From: Thermoanaerobacter ethanolicus JW 200 | GTDB lineage: Bacteria; Bacillota; Thermoanaerobacteria; Thermoanaerobacterales; Thermoanaerobacteraceae | NCBI RefSeq assembly: GCF_003722315.1 | Contig: NZ_CP033580.1 | Coordinates: 619,001 to 683,000, forward strand | Length of the DNA stretch: 64,000 bases | Direction: 5' to 3' | In this document: piece after piece, positions 29,939-39,232 of the stretch | Layout: each line of letters begins with the position of its first letter | Numbering within the stretch: position 1 is the stretch's first letter | The notes under the pieces: generated by a model | The model's database searches: none | The model's input: only the letters and a program-made list of their open reading frames with translations | What the model was told of the DNA's origin: nothing | Translations under genes and position numbers: made by a program

Positions 29939-29976
29939 AGAAGGAATTTTACAACTTACGTCGAATATATATAATA
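29939..29976 (+). promoter_or_regulatory. Promoter of the murR-murQ-ABC locus
   Basis: TTTACA (29948-29953), 16 bp, TATAAT (29970-29975) within GAATATATATAATA. The AGAAGGA block 24 bases upstream of that string matches the xyl promoter exactly in spacing. A GTAAAATT/AATTTTAC inverted pair (29911-29918 and 29945-29952) overlaps the -35 region and may be a regulator site. Confidence 0.65.
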
Positions 29977-30012
29977 ACAAAGAAAAATTTATAGAGGTAA
30001 AGGACGGTTTTT

Positions 30013-30861
30013 ATGACGGATATTTTGGCAGTAATAAAAGAATTGCAAATAACTTTTAAACCATCAGAAGCTAAAATCGCAAAATATATACTAGATAATG
30101 CTGATGTTGTTACAGAATTATCTATTAATGAGCTTGCAAAGGCTTGTGATACGAGTGAAGCCAGTATTGTGAGATTTTGCAGAACTATTGGGTTAAAAGG
30201 ATTTCAGGAATTAAAAATTAAAATTGCTGTATCTTTATCAAAACAAACTAAAAAACTTGATGGCGGTATTACTGATGATGACGATGTATCAGATGTTATT
30301 CAAAAAATTGCAAATTTTAATAAGCAAGCAATAGATAACACAATTTCTTTACTTGACGTAAAGAGCATAATAAAAGCTGTTGACGCTTTATCAAATGCGA
30401 ACAAAATCGATTTTTATGGAGTTGCTGCTTCAGGAACTGTGGCATATGATGCGATGTTGAAATTTTCAAGGATAAATATACCTTGTACTGCCTATCAGGA
30501 TACCCATCTTCAATTGACGTCAGCAGCAAATTTAAAGAAAGGAGATGTTGCCTTTGGGATATCATATTCAGGTTGTACAAGAGAAATTGTAGAGGCTTTA
30601 GAAGTAGCTAAAGAAGCGGGTGCTACTACGATAAGTTTAACTAAATTTGGACAATTCCCGCTGGTAAAAGTAGCTGATATAAATCTTTTTGTATCATCAG
30701 AAGAGCCTTTGTTTAGATCTGGTGCAACAGCTTCCAGAATAGCACAATTAAATGTTATTGATATACTTTTTATTCTTGTAGCAAAAAGAAAATACAACGA
30801 TGTTGTTAAGTTTCTTGAAAATACAACAGAAGCGTTATCAATACGAAAAATATATAAATAA
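30013..30861 (+). CDS. murR: RpiR-family regulator (MurR-like)
   Basis: This 282-residue regulator has an N-terminal HTH_6 domain (LSINELAKACDTSEASIVRFCRTIG region, about 40-65) and a C-terminal SIS sugar-phosphate domain (YGVAASGTVAYD, GISYSGCTREIVEAL). As first gene of the locus, directly before murQ, it matches MurR of Bacillus and E. coli, whose effector is MurNAc-6-phosphate. It most likely controls the promoter at 29948. The effector and the sign of regulation are inferred. Confidence 0.85.
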   Translation: MTDILAVIKELQITFKPSEAKIAKYILDNADVVTELSINELAKACDTSEASIVRFCRTIGLKGFQELKIKIAVSLSKQTKKLDGGITDDDDVSDVIQKIANFNKQAIDNTISLLDVKSIIKAVDALSNANKIDFYGVAASGTVAYDAMLKFSRINIPCTAYQDTHLQLTSAANLKKGDVAFGISYSGCTREIVEALEVAKEAGATTISLTKFGQFPLVKVADINLFVSSEEPLFRSGATASRIAQLNVIDILFILVAKRKYNDVVKFLENTTEALSIRKIYK

Positions 30862-30895
30862 ACGAAAAAACAGTTTATAGAAAGGATTTGGTACT

Positions 30896-31804
30896 ATGAT
30901 ATTAGATGAATTAATCACTGAAGGTAGAAACCCTGAAACAATGGATATAGACAGACTGGACACAATTGAAATGCTAAAAAAAATCAACAATGAAGATAAG
31001 AAAGTTGCTGTAGCCGTTGAAAAGGTTATACCTTCTATAGCTAAAGCTGTTGATAGCATTGCAGAGAAAATGAAAAAAGGGGGGAGATTGATATACATAG
31101 GGGCAGGTACCAGTGGGAGAATAGGTATTCTTGATGCATCTGAGTGTCCTCCTACATTTGGTACTGATCCGAGGCTTGTGCTTGGGATAATTGCGGGAGG
31201 AGATAAAGCAATAAGGAATGCAATGGAAAACGTAGAAGACGATGTGGAAGCTGGGAGACAGGATCTAATCAATGTAAATTTAACAGTTAATGATAGTGTT
31301 GTAGGTATTTCGGCAAGTGGACGAACACCATATGTAATAGGTGCATTGGAATATGCAAAACAAGTAGGAGCTCTTACAATTGGTTTGTTTTGTAACCCCA
31401 ATGAAAACCTTTCAAATATAATAGATATACTGATTACACCGGTGGTAGGACCAGAAGTTATAATGGGGTCAACGCGGATGAAGGCAGGAACTGCACAAAA
31501 ATTGGTATTAAATATGATATCAACAAGTGTAATGATAAAGATGGGAAAAGTATATAGTAATCTGATGGTTGATTTGCAAGCTAATAATGAAAAATTAATG
31601 GGAAGAGCAAAACGTATTGTAAAATTAGCAACAGGTGCCGAGGAAAGGATAATTGAAAGCATACTTAATGAAACTAATTACAATGTGAAACTAACAATTT
31701 TAATGATTGTAACAAATTTAGACAAAGATAGAGCCAAACAACTTCTTGATGTGGCCGGCGGCTATATTGCAGAAGCGATAAAATTAAAGGAGGATAGAAA
31801 TTAG
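30896..31804 (+). CDS. murQ: N-acetylmuramic acid 6-phosphate etherase
   Basis: This 302-residue SIS-domain lyase cleaves the D-lactyl ether of MurNAc-6-P to give GlcNAc-6-P and lactate. [21 protein letters not shown] (about 66-86) contains the phosphate loop and the catalytic Glu; [19 protein letters not shown] is the second family motif. It lies 34 bases after murR. Its product feeds NagA at 52859. Lactate released here could feed the 49537 oxidase module (speculative). Confidence 0.97.
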   Translation: MILDELITEGRNPETMDIDRLDTIEMLKKINNEDKKVAVAVEKVIPSIAKAVDSIAEKMKKGGRLIYIGAGTSGRIGILDASECPPTFGTDPRLVLGIIAGGDKAIRNAMENVEDDVEAGRQDLINVNLTVNDSVVGISASGRTPYVIGALEYAKQVGALTIGLFCNPNENLSNIIDILITPVVGPEVIMGSTRMKAGTAQKLVLNMISTSVMIKMGKVYSNLMVDLQANNEKLMGRAKRIVKLATGAEERIIESILNETNYNVKLTILMIVTNLDKDRAKQLLDVAGGYIAEAIKLKEDRN

Positions 31805-31812
31805 ATATGTGA

Positions 31813-31832
31813 TTAACCGGGAATCCGGTTAA
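31813..31832 (+). repeat. Small perfect hairpin before the binding-protein gene
   Basis: TTAACCGG (31813-31820), loop GAAT, CCGGTTAA (31825-31832), followed by AAAATAAAA and not by T. It sits between murQ and the lipoprotein gene, so it is an RNA stability or processing candidate, or an operator. Confidence 0.5.
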
Positions 31833-31858
31833 AAAATAAAAAAATAGGGGGTAAAAAA

Positions 31859-33256
31859 ATGAAAGCCAAAAAATTAATTAGTATTCTTTTGACAATAATT
31901 TTTATTACTTCAATGTTGTCAGGATGTTCAAAGACTACTAATCAACCAAATGGAGAAGCTTCTTCAGCAAAAAAAGATATTGTAAAGGTATGGACATTTC
32001 CTGTTGAAAAAGATTATGAACAAAACTTTGCAAAAATAAAAGAGGACTTTGAAAGCAAAAATCCAAATATAGAAATTCAAGTAGAAGTGTTGTCATGGGC
32101 AGAAGGAGTTAAAAAATTTGATACAGCTATAAATGCTGGTGACCCACCGGATTTAATGTTTATTGTTCCATCAGCAAAATACGTACAAACGGGACTTGCA
32201 GTACCTATTGAAGATTATATTGATAAAGAAACATTGAGTGATTATTATCCTGTTGCGCTCGAATATATGAAAGTAGGTGGTAAATTATATGGCTTGCCGT
32301 TATATATGAAGATACATACTATAGCAGGGAATAAAAAGTTAATGGAAGAGGCAGGTATAGATTGGAAAAAAATCCAAGAAAATGGGTGGACATGGGACGA
32401 GTTTAAGGAACTTACTAAAAAAGGTACCAAAATAAATGCGGAAGGTAAACAGCAATATGGCTTTGTTTTTCATGGAGCGGGAGTTGATATTACAGAATTG
32501 CTTAATCACATGTTAATGAATAATGGCCTTCCATACATGGTTGATGAAAAGGGGAAATTTACGTATACAGATCCTAAGTTTTTAGAAACATTGAAATTTA
32601 TAAGGTCATTGATAGATGAAGGAATAATGCCTAAAGAATCAAATCAGATAACACCACAAAAAAGAATGGAACTTTTTTATACAGAACAAGCAATGATTAT
32701 TGGAAAAGCAATGCCATATTATGAGGTTGTTATTGGTGATAATAACAAAAAAGTTCAAGAAAAAACAGCTCCGCCGGATCAGAAAGTTGTTGATTTTGTC
32801 TTACTCCCTGAGCCGCATGCTGCGGGGCAAAAAGCGATTACACCAGGTGGTGTTGATGGATATTCGATGTTCAAGCAAAAGAATTATAATGGTCCTGTAA
32901 GTCAGGAAGAGCATTTGAGAAACGTGGCGAAAGTCCTTGTAGCATTGACTTCAGGATACGCAGGTATTTCAGCAAAAATTTTGTGCTTACCTCAGGTTAC
33001 AAAATCCGGCGATCAAATATGGAAAGATAAATATACTATGAAACCAGAGAATAAAGAAGAAGTAGATAGATTATTCAAAAATGTATTGCCTCCAGTCCAA
33101 GTAGATCCCGCTCTATCTCAAAAAGCACAAAAACTTTACGATGAAGTTATTAAGGCTGAATATCCTGCTTTACTTGGTGGAGACATTACACCTGAAAAAA
33201 TGTATGAAGATGTGAAAAAGGCAGCACAAGAAATATTTGGAGATAATGTATATTAA
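31859..33256 (+). CDS. ABC transporter substrate-binding lipoprotein in the muropeptide locus
   Basis: The 465-residue cluster 1 binding protein has signal peptide and lipobox LSGC (Cys23), then a Ser/Asn/Lys linker and VKVWTFPVEKDYEQNF. By context (murQ upstream; NamZ, NagZ, AmiE-like, MurK, AnmK downstream) the ligand should be MurNAc or GlcNAc-MurNAc muropeptides rather than a plant sugar. That is inference, since fold alone does not define the ligand. A hairpin follows before the permeases. Confidence 0.85.
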   Translation: MKAKKLISILLTIIFITSMLSGCSKTTNQPNGEASSAKKDIVKVWTFPVEKDYEQNFAKIKEDFESKNPNIEIQVEVLSWAEGVKKFDTAINAGDPPDLMFIVPSAKYVQTGLAVPIEDYIDKETLSDYYPVALEYMKVGGKLYGLPLYMKIHTIAGNKKLMEEAGIDWKKIQENGWTWDEFKELTKKGTKINAEGKQQYGFVFHGAGVDITELLNHMLMNNGLPYMVDEKGKFTYTDPKFLETLKFIRSLIDEGIMPKESNQITPQKRMELFYTEQAMIIGKAMPYYEVVIGDNNKKVQEKTAPPDQKVVDFVLLPEPHAAGQKAITPGGVDGYSMFKQKNYNGPVSQEEHLRNVAKVLVALTSGYAGISAKILCLPQVTKSGDQIWKDKYTMKPENKEEVDRLFKNVLPPVQVDPALSQKAQKLYDEVIKAEYPALLGGDITPEKMYEDVKKAAQEIFGDNVY

Positions 33257-33284
33257 GCTTAAGGGCGTATGCCCTTAGGCTTAA
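33253..33284 (+). terminator. Stem-loop between binding protein and permeases
   Basis: TTAAGCTTAAGGGC (33253-33266), loop GTAT, GCCCTTAGGCTTAA (33271-33284), one mismatch in 14. It has no U run, so a role in transcript stabilisation or partial termination is likelier than a full stop. It parallels the hairpin at 17182. Confidence 0.6.
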
Positions 33285-33303
33285 TAAATAAAGGAGAGAT
33301 ACT

Positions 33304-34218
33304 ATGCAGGAAATGATGATATATAACCGAAAATCTGAAAAGATAAAACAGTTTTTACGAGACTATGGATGGAGTTATATTTTTATTGCACTTCCAGTAA
33401 TAATATTTTTGTCTTTTACTTTGTATCCTTTAATAAAAGCTTTTATGATGAGTTTTCAGGAATATCAAGTCATGGGGTCTCGATGGGTTGGCATCGAAAA
33501 TTATTCCTACATATTTAGGCGAAAGTTATTTTGGAAAGCGCTTTATACTACTCTAGTATATACTCTAGGAACAGTTCCTGTTAATATATTGATATCATTA
33601 GGTTTAGCACTTTTGATATTTCAGCTTGATAAAAAGTCACAAACTTTTTTCAAAACTACCTTTTATCTACCTGCTGTAGCGTCTGGAGTTACGTTATCTT
33701 TAGTTTGGTTTATAATGTATGACCCTACGCCAGACGGATTGCTGAATAAATTTTTGAGTTTATTTGGTTTTCCAAATATAAATTGGCTTGGCAGAATGGA
33801 TACAGCTTTATTTTCTCTTATGCTTATGACATATATAGGCGGACATGGAAGCGGAATAATTTTATATTTAGCATCACTTGGGGGTATTCCAAAGACAATT
33901 TACGAAGCCGCTGAAATAGATGCAGCTGGGACATGGTCTAAATTTAGAAATATTACATGGCCTTTATTAAAACCCATAACACTATATATGTTGATTACTG
34001 GTATAATAGGTTCATCACAGGCGTTTATGACGGCATATCTTATGACAAGTGGTGGACCGAATCATGCAACTACTACGATTGCTTATCTTATATGGCAAGA
34101 CGCTTTTGAATATTTTGATTTTGGTGTTGCTGCAGCAGAGTCTTTTGTGCTGGCCCTTATTATAGTAGGATTATCTGTATTACAATTTAAGTATTTAGGT
34201 TCTGATGTAGAGTATTAA
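33304..34218 (+). CDS. ABC transporter permease (MalF/UgpA type), muropeptide locus
   Basis: This 304-residue inner-membrane protein has about six hydrophobic helices and the EAA loop YEAAEIDAAGTWSKF..ITWP (about 198-217). It forms the translocation pore with the next gene product. ATG 33304 follows AAAGGAGAG. Its position between the 31859 receptor and the 35137 ATPase makes this a complete importer, unlike the xyl-region system. Confidence 0.9.
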   Translation: MQEMMIYNRKSEKIKQFLRDYGWSYIFIALPVIIFLSFTLYPLIKAFMMSFQEYQVMGSRWVGIENYSYIFRRKLFWKALYTTLVYTLGTVPVNILISLGLALLIFQLDKKSQTFFKTTFYLPAVASGVTLSLVWFIMYDPTPDGLLNKFLSLFGFPNINWLGRMDTALFSLMLMTYIGGHGSGIILYLASLGGIPKTIYEAAEIDAAGTWSKFRNITWPLLKPITLYMLITGIIGSSQAFMTAYLMTSGGPNHATTTIAYLIWQDAFEYFDFGVAAAESFVLALIIVGLSVLQFKYLGSDVEY

Positions 34219-34230
34219 GGAGGATTTTAT

Positions 34231-35121
34231 ATGAATACAACTATTGAGGCAGTCCGAGAAGAAGAAATACCAGTTTACAGAGAAAAAAAAGGAGTTACAT
34301 TTTATGTTAAAAGGATATTAATATATTCATTACTATTTTTGTGGTCTATATTCACAATATTTCCATTATATTGGATGTTAACCACTTCTTTCACAGATCC
34401 AAATTTATCTGCTACTATGCATTTTAATTTGATTCCTCGGGAGTTTACTTTTGCTTCTTATAGATTTTTCTTTACATTTAACAAATATGTATTAAGATGG
34501 TTAATCAATTCATTATTTATTGCGACAGTTATAACTTTATCAAATGTATTATTTGCTTCTATGGCAGGATACGCTTTTGCTAAACTTAAATTTCCAGGAG
34601 GAAATACAATATTTTGGATATTAATTAGTACAATAATGATACCTGGACAAGTAACTTTGATCCCCCTATATGTTTTAGTGATTAATGTATTTAATTTAGC
34701 TGATACTTATTTTGCAATAATATTGCCGCAATTAGTATCTGTTTACAACATATTTTTAATGAAACAATATATGACATCTATTCCATCGACTTTGATAGAT
34801 GCAGCAAGAATAGATGCATGTAGTGAATTTGGAATATTCTGGAAGGTAATATTTCCACTTGCCAAACCTGGGATAGCTGTGATGGCAATATTTACGTTCG
34901 TAAGTCAATGGAATGATTTCTTTTGGCCTTTTTTAGTAACAAAAACAAGTGCGATGCGAACAATTCAAGTGGGTTTAGCATCGTTTAAATTTGCTGACAG
35001 TACATTATATGGTCCAATGATGGCAGGTGCAGTAATTGCTTCGATTCCTATGTTTATACTATTCTTTTCTTTGCAGAAATATTTTTTACAGGGTATTACT
35101 ATAGGTGCAATAAAAGGATAA
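34231..35121 (+). CDS. ABC transporter permease (MalG/UgpE type), muropeptide locus
   Basis: This 296-residue membrane permease has an extended hydrophilic N-terminus (about 30 residues before the first helix), the EAA motif IDAARIDACSEFGIFWKV, and the C-terminus QGITIGAIKG. It follows the first permease by 12 bases and precedes the ATPase gene by 15. Together with 31859, 33304 and 35137 it constitutes the importer proposed to replace the MurP PTS. Confidence 0.9.
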   Translation: MNTTIEAVREEEIPVYREKKGVTFYVKRILIYSLLFLWSIFTIFPLYWMLTTSFTDPNLSATMHFNLIPREFTFASYRFFFTFNKYVLRWLINSLFIATVITLSNVLFASMAGYAFAKLKFPGGNTIFWILISTIMIPGQVTLIPLYVLVINVFNLADTYFAIILPQLVSVYNIFLMKQYMTSIPSTLIDAARIDACSEFGIFWKVIFPLAKPGIAVMAIFTFVSQWNDFFWPFLVTKTSAMRTIQVGLASFKFADSTLYGPMMAGAVIASIPMFILFFSLQKYFLQGITIGAIKG

Positions 35122-35136
35122 GGAGGACAATCATAA

Positions 35137-36252
35137 ATGGCAAAAATAGTTTTCGAACATGTTACCAAGGAATTTATCGATGAAAAAAGGGGGAGAGTAA
35201 TAGCGGTAAATGATGCAAATTTTACGATAGAAGATAAAGAATTTGTAGTGTTGGTTGGACCTTCTGGATGTGGTAAAACAACAACTTTAAGAATGATTGC
35301 TGGTCTTGAAAGACAAACAAAAGGCAATATATATATTGGCGAGAAGTTAGTTAATTATCTCCCACCTAAAGATAGAGATATTGCTATGGTATTTCAAGAT
35401 TATGCATTATATCCACATATGACCGTTTATGAAAATCTTTCCTTCGGCTTAAGAAATCTTAAGGTTCCTAGAACAGAAATCGAACAAAAAGTGAAAAGAG
35501 CAGCGGAGATACTTGGGATAAGTGAATTATTAGATCGAAAGCCGAGGGAATTATCAGGAGGACAGAGACAGAGAGTCGCTGTGGGTAGAGCAATTGTTAG
35601 AAATCCTAAAGTTTTTCTATTTGATGAGCCTTTATCAAATCTTGATGCAAAGTTGAGAGTTCAGATGAGAGTAGAACTTGCAGAACTTCATAAAAAGCTA
35701 GAAACTACGATAGTATATGTTACCCATGATCAAGTAGAAGCAATGACATTGGGACAAAGAATTATTGTGATGAATCACGGAGTAATCCAACAAATTGCTA
35801 CTCCTGACGAACTTTATAATAGACCTGTTAATATGTTTGTAGCAGGTTTTATCGGTGCTCCTTCTATGAACTTTATAAATTGTAAAGTTGAAGGGGATAA
35901 AGTAGTGTTAAACGATGGTAATTCTAATACGGTGTTTGATATACCTCAAAAATTTAAAAAAGTTATAGCAAATATAAATGGTAAAGAAATGGTGATGGGG
36001 ATAAGACCTGAAGACATTTGTGATTCTAATTTTTCCCAAAATATTGAAAATAAACTTTATATTGACGCATATGTGAAAGTTGTTGAAAAATTAGGCTCTG
36101 AGAACCTCCTGTATTTTGATAAATATGGCACGACTATTACAGCAAGAGTTAATCCCCAAAGTAGGATTGCTGCAGGCGATCATGCAAAAGTAGCATTTAA
36201 TATAGACAAAATATATTTATTTGAGAAAGAAACTGGGATGGCGATATATTAG
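35137..36252 (+). CDS. ABC transporter ATPase, MsmK/UgpC type
   Basis: This 371-residue ATPase has Walker A GPSGCGKTT (about 39-47), Q-loop FQDYALYP, signature LSGGQRQRVAVGRA (about 137-150), Walker B VFLFDEPLSNLDA and H-loop VTHDQ. A C-terminal OB/TOBE regulatory region (about 240-371) is typical of carbohydrate importers. MsmX-type ATPases can serve several importers. The xyl-region system at 15740-19045 has no ATPase of its own and could share this one (inference). Confidence 0.93.
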   Translation: MAKIVFEHVTKEFIDEKRGRVIAVNDANFTIEDKEFVVLVGPSGCGKTTTLRMIAGLERQTKGNIYIGEKLVNYLPPKDRDIAMVFQDYALYPHMTVYENLSFGLRNLKVPRTEIEQKVKRAAEILGISELLDRKPRELSGGQRQRVAVGRAIVRNPKVFLFDEPLSNLDAKLRVQMRVELAELHKKLETTIVYVTHDQVEAMTLGQRIIVMNHGVIQQIATPDELYNRPVNMFVAGFIGAPSMNFINCKVEGDKVVLNDGNSNTVFDIPQKFKKVIANINGKEMVMGIRPEDICDSNFSQNIENKLYIDAYVKVVEKLGSENLLYFDKYGTTITARVNPQSRIAAGDHAKVAFNIDKIYLFEKETGMAIY

Positions 36253-36268
36253 GGGGAATTAGAAATCT

Positions 36269-36940
36269 ATGAATAGTTTGAGCAAAGTACTTATTAAAAG
36301 TGGTCATGATATTTACGAAAACATAGTTTATGTAGTAATAATAAGTATTATTTGGTTTATCTTTATATTTCCTGGTATTTTCGTGTTAACTCCATATGCC
36401 GGAGTTATATACTTTATTTTTACATCAATACCTGCATTTACTGCAATCCTTTATTTAACAAGACAAAGAATAGACAGAAAATCTTTTAGCTATAAATTAT
36501 TTTTCACAGGATTGAAAAAATTTTACATAAGAACTTTTATATACAGTATGCTTTTTTCCATTTTTGTGATGATTCCAGTGTCCTCGTGGTGGTACTATTT
36601 TCAGACCAAGACAATGTTTACATTTATTATTGCTGTTATACAAACTTATTTGTTTATATTTATCATTTTATCTCAGGTTTATTTTTTACCACTCCTTGTT
36701 AGTGAGAATAAAAATCTTATTAGCGCAATAAATATGTCTATTAAGTTATTTCTTGACAATGGAATGTATACGTTTGGATCTTTAATTCAAATTATTTCGG
36801 TTAGCATATTACTTTTGGTAACAATAGTTGGCGTACCATTATTATGGGCTGGAATGGTATCAATTTTTTTAATAAATCTTTATGATAATCTTTTGCTTAA
36901 ATATATGAATCAAGAGGAAATAAATAATTTAAATTCCTAA
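36269..36940 (+). CDS. YesL-like (DUF624) membrane protein
   Basis: This 223-residue protein has about five to six hydrophobic segments and short charged loops. It is followed by a C-terminal cytoplasmic tail (NLLLKYMNQEEI). The pattern fits the DUF624/YesL family, often found beside oligosaccharide ABC importers in Firmicutes, where its role is unknown. It starts 17 bases after the ATPase gene, so it is part of the same operon and may assist the importer. Confidence 0.65.
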   Translation: MNSLSKVLIKSGHDIYENIVYVVIISIIWFIFIFPGIFVLTPYAGVIYFIFTSIPAFTAILYLTRQRIDRKSFSYKLFFTGLKKFYIRTFIYSMLFSIFVMIPVSSWWYYFQTKTMFTFIIAVIQTYLFIFIILSQVYFLPLLVSENKNLISAINMSIKLFLDNGMYTFGSLIQIISVSILLLVTIVGVPLLWAGMVSIFLINLYDNLLLKYMNQEEINNLNS

Positions 36941-37002
36941 TGATTATACATTTGTTCATCATCTAACAGAAGGTTTTAAAATTTATGGAGGGAATGAAAC
37001 TT

Positions 37003-38073
37003 ATGATTTTTGATAGCAATCGGTTAGAAGAAGCATTTAAAATGATAGATAAAGGCATAGAAAATGGAGTTTTTCCTTGTGCTGCTGTAGCTGTTGGTGA
37101 CAAGAATGGCTTTTTGAAGATTGAAATTAGTGGCAATAAAAGGGTTGTCCCGTATAAAGATAAGTTAAATAGAACTTCTTTGTTTGACCTTGCATCTCTT
37201 ACAAAAGTTGTGGCTACAACTACGTTACTAATGCTTATGATAGAAAAAGGTCTTATCTCTGTATATGATAAAGTGTGTGAATATATACCTTCTTTTAATG
37301 AAAAAGGGAAAGATAAAATAACTATTTTTCAACTTCTTACACATACTTCGAGGTTACCGGTTTATATACCTTTTTATGAAAAATGCAGGGATTACAATGA
37401 TGCCATTGATTATATATGCAAGGAAGTAGAACTGAGAGAAACGCAAGAGGTAGAGTATAGTGACCTTAATTTTATCTTGTTAGGAAAAATACTTGAAACG
37501 GTTGGAGGGGGTAAACTCGACAAACTTTGCAAAAAAGAAATTTTTGATCCCCTTGATATGAAGAACACTTTGTTTAATCCCCAAAAAGAGGATGTTGTTC
37601 CAACGGAAAGAGACGAAAATACAGGAGAGATAATATGCGGTGTATGCCATGATGAAAATGCTAGGTTTTTCGGAGGCATTTCCGGTCATGCAGGGCTGTT
37701 TTCTACTATAGATGACCTTGTAAAATTTGCTAATATGCTTGTCAATTATGGAAAGGTAAAAGATGAGATATTTTTGTCTTATACTCTGTTTAAACGTATG
37801 ATAACAAATTACACAGAAAATTTGGGAGAAAGCAGAGGGTGGGGTTGGGCAATAAAAGATAACACTTCGGCAGGAGGGGACTTGTTTACGGAAAGAGCCT
37901 TTGGGCATACAGGATTTACAGGTACCTCTCTTTGGGTTGACCCTGAATATGGAATTTATGTAATATTATTAACTAACAGAGTGCATCCAACTAGAGAAAA
38001 TGTTAAGATAATTAGATTTCGCCGATTATTTCATAATGCCGTAATGGCGTCTTTGGATTGGAGGAATTATTAG
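37003..38073 (+). CDS. amiE: Beta-lactamase-fold serine hydrolase, AmiE-like N-acetylmuramyl-L-Ala amidase
   Basis: This 356-residue serine hydrolase of the class C beta-lactamase/PBP fold has SLTK (Ser65-x-x-Lys68) as the nucleophile motif, YSDLNF as the Tyr-x-Asn element, and HTGFTG near the C-terminus as the third motif. In B. subtilis the orthologous position (ybbE/amiE, next to nagZ and namZ) encodes an amidase that removes peptides from MurNAc. ATG 37003 lies ten bases after GGAGGG (36987-36992), while ATGs 36985 and 36994 fit badly. There is no signal peptide, so it is cytoplasmic here, unlike Bacillus AmiE. Confidence 0.78.
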   Translation: MIFDSNRLEEAFKMIDKGIENGVFPCAAVAVGDKNGFLKIEISGNKRVVPYKDKLNRTSLFDLASLTKVVATTTLLMLMIEKGLISVYDKVCEYIPSFNEKGKDKITIFQLLTHTSRLPVYIPFYEKCRDYNDAIDYICKEVELRETQEVEYSDLNFILLGKILETVGGGKLDKLCKKEIFDPLDMKNTLFNPQKEDVVPTERDENTGEIICGVCHDENARFFGGISGHAGLFSTIDDLVKFANMLVNYGKVKDEIFLSYTLFKRMITNYTENLGESRGWGWAIKDNTSAGGDLFTERAFGHTGFTGTSLWVDPEYGIYVILLTNRVHPTRENVKIIRFRRLFHNAVMASLDWRNY

Positions 38074-39215
38074 TGGTTAAATGTGGTATTGATGTGATAG
38101 AAAAATATGCAAAATTATTTGAAAATAAAAGGATTGGACTTATTACAGCTCCATCTGGAGTAACTAAAGATTTAAAATCGACTATTGATGTGTTTTATAA
38201 AAATTTTAATCTCACTGCTTTATATTCTCCTGAACATGGAATAAGAGGTGAATTTCAAGCAGGAGAAGAAGTGAAAGAATACATAGATGAAAGAACAGGT
38301 ATAAAAGTTTACAGTTTATATGGGAAAAATAAAAAACCAACCCCAGAGATGTTTGAGAACATAGACATAATGGTTATAGATGTTCAGGATGTTGGTTCGA
38401 GATATTATACTTACTTGTACACTATGGCTTATGCTATGGAGGCTTGCAAAGAAAACGGGAAAGAATTTGTGGTATTAGATAGACCTAATCCTGTTGGTGG
38501 TGTAAAAGTAGAGGGAAATATATTAGATACTAATTTTCGATCTTTTGTGGGATGGTATCCTATCACTCAACGTTATGGACTTACAATAGGTGAATTGGCA
38601 CAACTTTTTAACACAGAATTTGGCATCAATTGTGAGCTGCATGTAATAAAGCTTGAAGGTTGGCAAAGGGATATGTATTATGACGAAACAGGGCTTTTAT
38701 GGCTTAATCCTTCACCAAATATTTCCTCACTTGATGCTGCAGTTTTATATAGCGGCACTTGCCTTTTTGAAGGTACAAACATTTCAGAAGGGAGAGGAAC
38801 TACAAGGCCTTTTGAAATTATTGGAGCACCTTGGCTTGATCCTTATGAGCTTTCAAATGCAATGAATGAAAAAGGGCTTAAGGGAGTTATATTTAGACCA
38901 GTTTACTTTATTCCTTCTTTTTCAAAACATAAAAATGAGATATGTAAAGGTGTTCAAATTCACATAAAAGATAAAAAATCTGTTGATGCTGTAGAGGTTG
39001 GTATTAGACTTTTATATGAAATAATCAAAATTAGTGGTGAAAATTTTGAATGGTTGCCTCCTTTCGGAAATAGCAAAAACTATTTTATAGATTATCTTGC
39101 CGGAACAGATGAACTAAGGCTTATGAAATATGAAGAAGATGAACTTATTGAAAAATGGAGAAAGGATAGCAAAAAGTTTGAAACGATAAAGCAGAAATAC
39201 CATCTTTATCAATGA
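38073..39215 (+). CDS. namZ: NamZ-type exo-beta-N-acetylmuramidase (DUF1343, GH171)
   Basis: This protein of about 380 residues is recognisable as DUF1343: GLITAPSGVTKD, YSPEHGIRGEFQAGE, DVQDVGSRYYTY, LDRPNPVGG, and LFEGTNISEGRGTTRPFE. B. subtilis NamZ releases terminal MurNAc from peptidoglycan fragments. The start is GTG 38073, eight bases after GGAGG, overlapping the previous stop. An upstream TTG (38058) sits before that site. It has no signal peptide, so it acts in the cytoplasm on imported fragments. It overlaps neighbours on both sides, indicating coupling with AmiE-like and NagZ proteins. Confidence 0.9.
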   Translation: MVKCGIDVIEKYAKLFENKRIGLITAPSGVTKDLKSTIDVFYKNFNLTALYSPEHGIRGEFQAGEEVKEYIDERTGIKVYSLYGKNKKPTPEMFENIDIMVIDVQDVGSRYYTYLYTMAYAMEACKENGKEFVVLDRPNPVGGVKVEGNILDTNFRSFVGWYPITQRYGLTIGELAQLFNTEFGINCELHVIKLEGWQRDMYYDETGLLWLNPSPNISSLDAAVLYSGTCLFEGTNISEGRGTTRPFEIIGAPWLDPYELSNAMNEKGLKGVIFRPVYFIPSFSKHKNEICKGVQIHIKDKKSVDAVEVGIRLLYEIIKISGENFEWLPPFGNSKNYFIDYLAGTDELRLMKYEEDELIEKWRKDSKKFETIKQKYHLYQ

Positions 39216-39232
39216 AGAAAGGATTGAAAGTT

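Noticed and set aside
30838-31662. 274-codon minus-strand open frame antisense to murQ
   Set aside because: It mirrors a clearly conserved gene, has no ribosome site and no recognisable domain.
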